Source: Flavobacteriales bacterium
Lineage (GTDB): Bacteria; Bacteroidota; Bacteroidia; Flavobacteriales_D; Cryomorphaceae
Length of the DNA stretch: 35,107 nt
Direction of reading: 5' to 3'
Assembly: GCA_020201045.1 (NCBI GenBank)
Contig: JAIVHP010000289.1
Span: forward strand, 1 to 35,107
The position numbers and the translations under genes were made by a program. The notes under the pieces were generated by a model that made no database searches, was not told where the DNA came from, and saw nothing but the letters and a program-made list of their open reading frames with translations. Each line of letters starts with the position of its first letter. Position 1 is the first letter of the stretch. Positions 7,824-16,162 of the stretch are shown piece by piece.

Positions 7824-8030
7824 ATTTCGCGAAATCCCGAACTCGTTTCGGGACTCTCGTTCCCATCTGTCCTTCGGCGGAGTTCAAGCATCTGCCAATC
7901 GGCGAAGCACAAGCGTCAATGCTATTTTATTAAATGATTTACGCAGATACTAGGACTCCGCCGCATGGCGGAGGAGCTCAAGCGTCTGCGCTATTTTTTT
8001 GCGTACAGGTATCATATAACTAAAAGGCTA
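7824..8030. repeat. Intergenic cluster of dispersed repeats and small palindromes
   Basis: atttcgcgaaatcccgaactcgtttcggga, gatttacgcagatact + ctccgccgcatggcggag, and tatcatataactaaa all recur near 23.0-23.25 kb. Confidence 0.75.
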
Positions 8031-8169
8031 TCACATAACTTAACTGCTAACTTATTGATTTTTAATCAACAGCGCATTTCGGTGTTCCGGCCAAATCCAT
8101 CAGGTTTATTTATTGTTTTTGTTAAAGTGCCTTTACCCAAATGCGGCAGGGTTTGAGATTTGCTCAGTA

Positions 8170-8745
8170 TTATCCAATGCAAAGGGGAAAGTGCAGGTGT
8201 GGCGGCCAGTCTACGTTCTCGTGCCGCTCGCCCAGTTTTGCAAAGGTTTCGCCGCAGCGCAACACCGTTCCCACTTCCAGGCCCTCCAACGACTCTTTGC
8301 TCAAATGCCCGTACAGCGAATACAGGGTGATATTTCCAAAATAGTGCTTTAAAATAATGGTGGGGCCGTAATCGCCGTGGGTGTCGTTGTCGGCAAAACT
8401 GTGTACTGTGCCCGGTATCGGCGCTTGAACCGGAGTTTGTGCCGGCATCCAGAAATCTACCCCGAGGTGTATAGACCGACTCTCTTCCCCGTCCTTAAAG
8501 TGGGCGCTCCTTTTGTAAATGGCGCGCTTTTCGCCGTAACCGCCAACGGCGCACTTGGCTCCGGTAGACTTTATGGTCTTTTGCACGTAGTTGTTCAGCT
8601 CGTCGTATGACTTCGCCGTCTTTTTAGCCAATTCGGGATTGGACTGCGAAAGGTCGATTTTTACAAAGTCGCCCGGCTCCAAATCTGCTCCAATGGGAAG
8701 AACCGTTTTAAGGGTGAATTTTTCCCCGAATATATTCAGTCTCAT
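8170..8745 (-). CDS. M23 family metallopeptidase, apparently truncated at the C-terminus
   Basis: HLGVDFWMPAQTPVQAPIPGTV...YGHLSKESLEGLEVG...WPPHLHFPLCIG*: LytM/M23 zinc motifs; ORF stops directly after the HxH motif. Confidence 0.8.
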   Translation of the reverse strand: MRLNIFGEKFTLKTVLPIGADLEPGDFVKIDLSQSNPELAKKTAKSYDELNNYVQKTIKSTGAKCAVGGYGEKRAIYKRSAHFKDGEESRSIHLGVDFWMPAQTPVQAPIPGTVHSFADNDTHGDYGPTIILKHYFGNITLYSLYGHLSKESLEGLEVGTVLRCGETFAKLGERHENVDWPPHLHFPLCIG

Positions 8746-10839
8746 CTATTCTCCTTGATCTCGTAGGTGATGTTTAGTTCTCTCTTTTCGGCTGCAAAAT
8801 TGCCAAAAATGGCGATGATGGCATTCCGTTTTCCCGATTGATTTCCGGGGTGGAGTTTTCCTTCAATGGCCGATTGGTCGGCGCCAAAAGGCGGGGCAGC
8901 TGAGCCGATGGTGATTACTTCTCGGTCGTATACCAGCGAGTCGACGATAAGATTCTCGCTTCCGCTAAACACGAAGGAAAAGGCGAGGGTGTCTGTTGCC
9001 GAAACGTCGCCCAGGTCTTCAATTTCAGAGGTGAACCGCATTTCGGCTGTGGCCGTATCTTCCGGTGCGCGCTGTACGGATACAATTTCGATCTTTCGCT
9101 CCAGGGCTGCCGATATTCCGTAAACGGCATCGGCTTCGTTGGGGTTGTCGGTAACGACATTGCTCGCCGTGTATTCCCCAAAGGGTATCGCGTTTAGCAA
9201 TAATTCGCCTCCGTTTTCGGCGGTGTTTTCCAAATAGGGAAGCAGCGCTCCGCGATCGTACTTGCGCAGGTAATTCTCCAGCGACGAAATTCGCCTCGAA
9301 GTGAGGTGAACATTGTAGTCGGTTTTGGCAAGCGGACTGGCAAATGTCCATGGCTTCTTCGGCCTGATCGCCCTGCGATACTTCGAGTCCTTCGCGGTAT
9401 TCGCGCTGGTACTCGGGCAAAAGATCCAGGTAGGCGTAGTAGGTTTCCAGATAGGTTTTGTCGGTTTCGTCATTTCGCGTTCGCGGGTCGGGTTCGTCGT
9501 TGTGGAAGTAGAGCACAACGGGCAGGTAAGTGTTGAGGTCTTCGAGGTTGGTGATTTCCGGAATGTCGTCGTCGATATCTTCGGGAGTCTGCTCAAAGCG
9601 CCAAATATCGTTGCAGCACCCCGCCGCACCAATTACCTGGTTTCCCAGTCGGTTGGTGGTGATAGTCCCCTTCGATAGCGCGTCGTTGAAGCTCCAGTAC
9701 AAGTCGTTTGCCGGCGAATTATAGGGCAGCTTCAGGTTTTCGGGTACCGAAAATTGCTTTTCGTCTTCTACTGCCTTAAACAAATCAAAACCGCCAAACC
9801 CGTGGTGCCAGTCAGAAGCGAAAACCAACTCTTCTTCGCGCGCATTCCAGAAGGGGGTGATTTCAGACCCTGGGCTATTGATGCGTTCACCGGCATTTAC
9901 AGGCTCGCGGTCTTCGCCGGAAAGGGGCAAATACCAAAGGTCTTCGCGGCCCATGCCACCGCTGCGGTTACTGCTAAAGAACAGCACGTCTTCGCCGCCT
10001 ATTTTACCGAATGCCGGGTGCGAATACCACGCCGAGTCGGGCGTATGTGGAAGGGTCAATTTCCGTTTTCCGTCCAGTGAAACTTCTATGTTGCGCTGTC
10101 CGTTTTTTTCGACAACCAGTGCTGTAAGCGTGCTATCTTCAGACAGGGCAATGCCCGAAGCACCGGCCCACGAAGCTGGTGCATTTCGCACATTGGCCAT
10201 TGCTGTATCGGCCAGAAACAGGCGCGGGCGGTATTCCGACTCTTCGGATGTTACCCTGCCTTTATCGTCGTATTCCCCGCGAAGGGATGTGAAAATCAAT
10301 TGACCGTCGGCGGTAAAAATCCCGGCAAACTCGCTGTTGTCGGTGTTTATCGGGTCGGGCAGTTTATCGAGTTCAAACGGTGCCCCAGCTTCCATCCACA
10401 ATTTGGCCAGGTCGCAGCTTCGGGTAGATTGTACGGCCTTTTGGTACCAATACGATTCGGGCTGGTCTTTGTACTGCTCGCGCACCCGCCGCCATATTTG
10501 TTTCGCGCGGGTGTAATTGCCCGATTGCTGATACATGGTGGCCAGCCATGCGCCGCTTTCGGGAAAAAGTTTGCCCCGCTCTTTTCGGTACACTTTCCAG
10601 TAATAGTAAGCCGACTTGCTGTAGTAGTGGTTTTCGCGCAGTGCTTCGGCGTATTTGAAGTTTACCAGTCCTTTTGTGCTGTCTATTTCCATGGCCTTGC
10701 CGTAATAGCGCAAGGCACCGTAGGGATCGTTGTCTTCCATGGCCCGGTCTCCCAGCAAAATCCAGTCCTGAAGGCGCTGCCCAAAGATATCTCCCGAAAG
10801 GGAAAGGGCTATAAGAACGATGGAAAGACGCAGTATCAT
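8742..10839 (-). pseudogene. TPR / PD40 (WD40-like) / OmpA-like / DUF1573-like protein (PorE-like), split by one apparent frameshift
   Basis: ORF 9025-10839 carries TPR and PD40 segments (LFFSSNRSGGMGREDLWYLPLSG; LVFASDWHHGFGGFDLFKA); the OmpA signature 'KTDYNVHLTSRRISSLENYL' and the C-terminus continue in ORF 8742-9632. Confidence 0.75.
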
Positions 10840-11843
10840 AGGTAAACCGGACAGTATTTATGCTTGAAACTTTTATTGCGTTCGGATTCGCCAAAAAGGT
10901 ATTGCAGGGAAAATTCAAGTCCGCCCTGATTTCGGCTCGCCCTTACCAGGTCGCTCACATTGATGTCGTAGCTGGCGGCAAATCGCCACTGATCCACTTC
11001 AAAGCCCACCATGGCTATGCCGCTATCGTTAAACCGGCCGAAGTATCCGGCAAAAACACTTCGGTAAAGGCTGCGCTCGTCGAGCAGGGTATAACGCACT
11101 GCCGTTCCCAATATGGTCTCGCCAAACGTGGCCTGATCCATATACCGGAAAGCGGGCATCACGTCAAAATCTTCGTTTATTTTCCAGTCGGCGGTAACGT
11201 AAAAAGAGCTCCGCAGCGGCAAATTTATACCGGTATCGTTAAAGAAAGATTGGTCGGCTCCGTTTAGGTTGTGTAAGGCTATTCCACCGGTTACGCTCTT
11301 TCCCGCCGTTTTGGTGTAGGTGTACGATGCGCCGATGTTTAAATTGAAAAACAAGCGGCTGTTTCGCCGAAGGTTTTCGCCCGCGGGCAAATTGGGATCG
11401 TAGGCCACGCCATTGTACTGGTTATTGAAGGATAGCGCGCTCTCGTCTATGCTGATCTGGGTAAACCCTGTTTGCAATCCACCCTGAACGCGGTGCATTC
11501 CATCGTCCGTAAGCTTGTAACGGTAAGAGGCTCCAACGAGAAACGAGAACGTATTGAACCGCGAATCTCCCGCGCGATCGTTCATTATGGAAGCGCCCAC
11601 AGCAATGTCTTCGGGGAGAAAGTCAAACTTCCCGTCGCCCATTAAAGCAAACGTGCTGTAGGGCTGCGACACGCTCCGCCATTGGGTTTTTTGATTGGCG
11701 TTTAAACGGTACTGAGATGGGGTATTTCCGATTTCTGCCGGACTCAATGTTTGGGGCGAAAAGAAAAACTGCGAAAAGTGTATGTCCTGCGCATTGGCTG
11801 AAACGCCGATCAGTAAAATCCATATCGTCAGGAACTTCTTCAT
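10836..11843 (-). CDS. PorP/SprF family type IX secretion system membrane protein
   Basis: MKKFLTIWILLIGVSANAQDIHFSQFFFSPQTLSPAEIG...NANQKTQWRSVSQPYSTFALMGD...DIAVGASIMNDRAGDSRFN. Confidence 0.93.
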   Translation of the reverse strand: MKKFLTIWILLIGVSANAQDIHFSQFFFSPQTLSPAEIGNTPSQYRLNANQKTQWRSVSQPYSTFALMGDGKFDFLPEDIAVGASIMNDRAGDSRFNTFSFLVGASYRYKLTDDGMHRVQGGLQTGFTQISIDESALSFNNQYNGVAYDPNLPAGENLRRNSRLFFNLNIGASYTYTKTAGKSVTGGIALHNLNGADQSFFNDTGINLPLRSSFYVTADWKINEDFDVMPAFRYMDQATFGETILGTAVRYTLLDERSLYRSVFAGYFGRFNDSGIAMVGFEVDQWRFAASYDINVSDLVRASRNQGGLEFSLQYLFGESERNKSFKHKYCPVYL

Positions 11844-14800
11844 CTAACCAGGGTCACATTCCCTTTTTTGAAATAGGTTTGACCGTCGCCGCAGCGCACA
11901 TCCAGGTGGTACACAAATACCGCCGGCTCTGCGAGGTTATTCTTGTAGGTTCCGTCCCAGCCTTCCGACTGATCGGTGGTTTCAAATACTTTCTCTCCCC
12001 ATCGGTTAAAAACCGAAAAATTCATGTCTGTGATATTTCCACCGCGAACCAAAAGCAGGTCGTTTTCCCCGTCGCTATTGGGCGTAAAGGTATTTGGCAC
12101 AAAGATGTTGGGCTCTCCGCACACGTCTTCGTAAACGAAAATGGTAACCGAATCTACGCGCGAGCAGATGCCAATATCGCCAATATCCGAAATGGTAACC
12201 AGGTAGGTAATCGTTTCCGGTGGGGTAGAAGTGGGGGAGTCTCCAAAACTAACGTCGAGGTAGGTAGGCGGCTCCCACTGATAGGTGTATTCGTCGTTTT
12301 CGGGTAGTGCCTGGAGCTGGCTCGATTCGCCAACGGTAATATTTTGCGGGTCGGCCGTGGCATCTATATTTTCAAGGCCGAGCGGAGATGTAAACACGGT
12401 AACTTCATTTGCCACTTCGCAGCCTTCTGGGGTGGTGCTCACCACGTCGAAGGTGGTTACTTCGGTAACTACAGCGTGCGCAACAGCACTTCCCTGTCCG
12501 GAGACAATTAAATCGGCGGGCTCCCATTGATGGGTGAGTTGGCTTCCGGGAAAATCGTTCGACACCACGAGCATAGCTGTATCTCCGGCGCAGATATACT
12601 GGTCGGCAGAAACGCTGGTTCCGGCCGATAGCAGGCTTACCCCAACGCTGTCTTCGATGGTGCAGATGTCGTTGTTTACCAGTGCGTAGTAAACGGTGTA
12701 GGTGTCTGGAAGTACGGTAATGCTGCTGTCGCCGGGTTCATTGAGTACAGTGGTGAAATCGGGGTCGGTAGACCAGATAAAATTCTCTGCCGTTCCCGAA
12801 CTGTTGGCAATGAGATCGAGTTCTTCGTTGGCGCAGATCAGGGTGTCGCCGGGCACCTGCAATTCAATATCGTACGCGACTAAATCTGCGCTTAGCGATG
12901 CTTCGCAATCGGAGCCTTGTGGTGCTATTCCCGGTGCAGTTGCCACGAGAGATGCGCTTAATTCAACGGGGTTTGTCAGGTCTACGAGTACGGTATTTGT
13001 TCCCTGCCCCGAGATAATCTGATCTTCGGGTGTCCATAGAATATCAGAAATCTCGTAACCGGAAATTACGGATGCAGAAACTTCGATCTCAGAAATATTG
13101 CAGAGGGTGGTATCGCCGATACTCAGCTCGGGTTTAGGTGCCGGGTAAAGGTCTATCTCGTAGGTTTTATCGCAAAATCCATTCGAAATGGAAAGGAAAA
13201 TGGAGGTGACCACTTCCGTGGGATATACGAGCACCGAATCGGTTGGGCCTGCGGAAATTATATTTGAAAAATTCGAGTCGGTTGCCCATTGCCAGTTGGT
13301 TACGGTGCCGTTGTGGGATACGCTGATTTCGGCGGTATCGGTTTCGCACGATTGCCAAAACGGCGGAACATCGGCAAATAGGGTGGGGAATACTTCTACA
13401 TCTTTCACAATGGTGTCGGAGATGTTGCAGGAATTGGGGTCGGATACGATAAGGGTAACTTCGTAGTTTCCCGGCGCAAGAAGCACCGTGGGATTCGTTT
13501 CGGTAGATTCCTGCCCATCGGAGAAAAGCCACTGATACGTCGGGTCGCTACCAGAATATGTGCTGCTCGTATTCTCAAGCTCCACCGAGTCGGGAAAACA
13601 AACCGGACTCACTTCAAAATCGGCGAGAACTAAAGGAAGGTCGAAATCAATTTTGGCTACGCCCAGGTTGCAGTTTGTGCTGTTGTTGGTGGGGCTGTGT
13701 GCATTTTCCGGCTCAATGGGGAAATCGTCGTTGCTTCCGCAACCGGCACAAACGGCCTGGTAAATTTTACCGGCCCGGTCGAATCTGCTCGTTCCGCCAT
13801 CTACGTGCTCCGTGCTTATGTTCCCGCCAAAAAAAGATGCGTAGGTGATGTCGTTGGCATCTCCATCGAGCACCAGAAAGTAAAAGTCGCTGCCATCGGT
13901 GGTGGGTTGCAGGGCATCGTCAGACACATCCAATCCATTGGTGTTGCCCTGATCGTTTACTGTTCCACCCCATCCCGAAAGGTAAATGCGGTTGCAAATA
14001 TCTACTGAAAAAGCCGTTGGCGACAAGTTGGGTACCCCCACAGTAGAACCGAAAACGGTAGACCAAATCCGGCCAGATAAATCGGTGTTAAAGTTTGCCA
14101 CGAGCATTCCGGTTCCGGGGTTGGCATAATCTGCATTCTCGATCAAGGTGGTTCCGGTAGCTTCGGTTTGCCCGAATATATGTGGATTTCCAAACCCGTC
14201 GCGCTCCACAAAATAAATTTGATCGTAGGCCGACGTGCCGTAATAGGTAGCGGCTTCCAGCGTTTCTAATTCCGCATTAAAAGTGGCGATCATACCATCG
14301 GCTGCACCGCCTGCAAAGCTGGGTTGAAACGCATCGGGTGTTGTGGGAATTCCGCTCGATGTGGTTCCACCCCCGGTGGTAATGATTCCATCTTCGTCGA
14401 TGTGGATGCTGTAGAATGCATCGGCTCCGGCGCCCCCGAAAAATGATGCGTGCAGCAATTGGCTCATCGATGGATTCATCACAAAAAGTACGGCTTCCTG
14501 TCCGCTGTTTAACTCGGTTTGGTAGCCATTTTCTACCATCGGAAAATCGACCGAAAAAGTCGTTGTGCCAACGACAATATTTCCGTCGGGGTTAATTTCT
14601 ATCTCGCCCCGAACTTCGTCGGCGTAGTTGTATTTCAGGCTTCCGTTGGTGTTGGTTCCGTCGTTTTCTTCTCCGCCTATATAGGTCGATCCCAGCAAAT
14701 CGCTTCCATCACTGTTTAAGGCCGAAACTACAATATCTGCCCCTTCGGAGTAGAATACGCCAATTCCGCCCAATACGGTGGACTCACCCCCCAAAAACTC

Positions 14801-15718
14801 CGTTTGGTAGGCGTTATCGGTGGTCGGGTAATCGGCAGAACCGGTTGTTCCAAAAACGTAAAGGTTTCCCGGTGAATCGACCACAATACTGTGCGGGAGT
14901 TCATCGCCGCCGCCGCCAATGTAAGTGCTGTATTCGAGCGCGGTTCCGTCGAGTGAAAACTTTGAAATGGCAATGTCTGTTCCGGCAAGTGCTCCGGCTC
15001 CTTCACCTCCGCCCCAGGGGGAGCGGTCGTAGGTGCCCAATTCAAAGGTAACCGTGTTTTTATCTACTTTGTATGAACAGGATACGGGCTTGAGTTGTCC
15101 CTGATAATACTGATAGGCAAAAGGTTTAGATTCCAGTACTTCGCCTACATTCGTTTTGAGCAATAGCTGTCCTTTGTCGGTGAGTCGCGGTTTTACGCCA
15201 TCATAGGCTATTTCTATTGCGCTGGCATCTGCAAAAGGCGCCAAAATAAAGTCGTATTTCAGCGCTCCCTTGCGGTATATTTTTAGGTCTATGCCCGGGT
15301 ATATTTCGCTTTGGCGAACTTCCGAAAAAGCCGATGCTCCGCCCGCCCATCGATCGGGATCATCGCCGAGAAAAAAATTGTAGTGCTCCCTGCGCATATC
15401 GCTTCCGGCGAAAGCCGCGCCTTTTTGCGCACCGATAAATTTCATTCGGTAGGCGTGGCAATCAAGTTTACGCGGCGGTTCTATTGGGTTTTCGCTTCCG
15501 CTGTGGGCTGCAAAAACGCGGTCGGTGGTTTCGGTATCGAATAAATTGAAGAGAAGCGCATTATTTTCTACATAAAGTTGCCCTCCGGGAATCAGGGTGC
15601 GGAATTCCACCACTCCGGGCCACTGCCCTTTGTTTTCGATAAACGGCTCTTGCGCAGCGGCTTTGCCAAAGCCCAGAACGCAGATAAGCAAAACAATATG
15701 GATAAAATTTCGTTGCAT
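11840..15718 (-). CDS. Large secreted adhesin-like protein: SBBP-like repeats, PKD-like domains, T9SS type B (gliding-motility-associated) C-terminal sorting domain
   Basis: Start set at MQRNFIHIVLLICVLGFGKAAAQ (signal peptide) rather than the ORF start at 16078; C-terminal 'NIFVPNTFTPNSDGENDLLLVRGGNITDMNFSVFNRWGEKVFETTDQSEGWDGTYKN'. Confidence 0.93.
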   Translation of the reverse strand: MQRNFIHIVLLICVLGFGKAAAQEPFIENKGQWPGVVEFRTLIPGGQLYVENNALLFNLFDTETTDRVFAAHSGSENPIEPPRKLDCHAYRMKFIGAQKGAAFAGSDMRREHYNFFLGDDPDRWAGGASAFSEVRQSEIYPGIDLKIYRKGALKYDFILAPFADASAIEIAYDGVKPRLTDKGQLLLKTNVGEVLESKPFAYQYYQGQLKPVSCSYKVDKNTVTFELGTYDRSPWGGGEGAGALAGTDIAISKFSLDGTALEYSTYIGGGGDELPHSIVVDSPGNLYVFGTTGSADYPTTDNAYQTEFLGGESTVLGGIGVFYSEGADIVVSALNSDGSDLLGSTYIGGEENDGTNTNGSLKYNYADEVRGEIEINPDGNIVVGTTTFSVDFPMVENGYQTELNSGQEAVLFVMNPSMSQLLHASFFGGAGADAFYSIHIDEDGIITTGGGTTSSGIPTTPDAFQPSFAGGAADGMIATFNAELETLEAATYYGTSAYDQIYFVERDGFGNPHIFGQTEATGTTLIENADYANPGTGMLVANFNTDLSGRIWSTVFGSTVGVPNLSPTAFSVDICNRIYLSGWGGTVNDQGNTNGLDVSDDALQPTTDGSDFYFLVLDGDANDITYASFFGGNISTEHVDGGTSRFDRAGKIYQAVCAGCGSNDDFPIEPENAHSPTNNSTNCNLGVAKIDFDLPLVLADFEVSPVCFPDSVELENTSSTYSGSDPTYQWLFSDGQESTETNPTVLLAPGNYEVTLIVSDPNSCNISDTIVKDVEVFPTLFADVPPFWQSCETDTAEISVSHNGTVTNWQWATDSNFSNIISAGPTDSVLVYPTEVVTSIFLSISNGFCDKTYEIDLYPAPKPELSIGDTTLCNISEIEVSASVISGYEISDILWTPEDQIISGQGTNTVLVDLTNPVELSASLVATAPGIAPQGSDCEASLSADLVAYDIELQVPGDTLICANEELDLIANSSGTAENFIWSTDPDFTTVLNEPGDSSITVLPDTYTVYYALVNNDICTIEDSVGVSLLSAGTSVSADQYICAGDTAMLVVSNDFPGSQLTHQWEPADLIVSGQGSAVAHAVVTEVTTFDVVSTTPEGCEVANEVTVFTSPLGLENIDATADPQNITVGESSQLQALPENDEYTYQWEPPTYLDVSFGDSPTSTPPETITYLVTISDIGDIGICSRVDSVTIFVYEDVCGEPNIFVPNTFTPNSDGENDLLLVRGGNITDMNFSVFNRWGEKVFETTDQSEGWDGTYKNNLAEPAVFVYHLDVRCGDGQTYFKKGNVTLVR

Positions 15719-15766
15719 GGATTGAATTGCGGGTGGGAAAAATACGAAAAATGCTACGAAATTCTG

Positions 15767-16153
15767 ATGCGCCGCGATGAATATGTGCGCGATGCAATAA
15801 AGCGTTATCAGGCGCGGCGATCTAAAGAAAGGAGCGGCGGAGCCCACTCGCGTCGCGAGCCGCGAAGAGCCACCCCACGAGATCGCGCAGCCGGGTATGC
15901 CGATATGCGCTTTCGCGATTTTGAGAATTCTCCCATTTACAAAACAGCCGTTGTTGTGAATTCTTACATCGACTATCTTTTTCTCTCTCTGGGGATTATC
16001 ATGATTATTTCGCCCATCTACGGATATATAAGTCAGATTGGAAAAGACCTTCCACCCGAAAAGCAGAACGAGTTCCAACTCTTGCCTATCTTTATCGGCT
16101 CATTCTTTTTAATAGGGGTGTGGTATTTCTTATTTAAAAACAAAGAAGCTTAA
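15767..16153 (+). CDS. Small hypothetical membrane protein (start uncertain: 15767 or 15905)
   Basis: Two hydrophobic segments 'YIDYLFLSLGIIMIISPIYGYI' and 'LLPIFIGSFFLIGVWYFLF'; N-terminal part contains an Arg-rich segment that may be an insertion. Confidence 0.5.
   Translation: MRRDEYVRDAIKRYQARRSKERSGGAHSRREPRRATPRDRAAGYADMRFRDFENSPIYKTAVVVNSYIDYLFLSLGIIMIISPIYGYISQIGKDLPPEKQNEFQLLPIFIGSFFLIGVWYFLFKNKEA
15811..15900. repeat. GC-rich palindromic element candidate within or just upstream of the small ORF
   Basis: Imperfect ends gcggcgatct ... agatcgcgcagc and central perfect palindrome ctcgcgtcgcgag (15847-15859). Confidence 0.45.
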
Positions 16154-16162
16154 CTTTTTCAA

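Noticed and set aside
11717-15544. Many long ORFs antisense to the T9SS adhesin and PorP genes
   Set aside because: They overlap strongly supported coding sequence in the opposite strand, lack recognisable domains, and are expected in GC-moderate coding DNA.
15719-16078. N-terminal extension of the 1412-aa ORF
   Set aside because: A clear signal peptide start (MQRNFIHIVLLICVLGFGKAAAQ) lies at 15718; the extension overlaps the divergent small ORF and the GC-rich palindrome.
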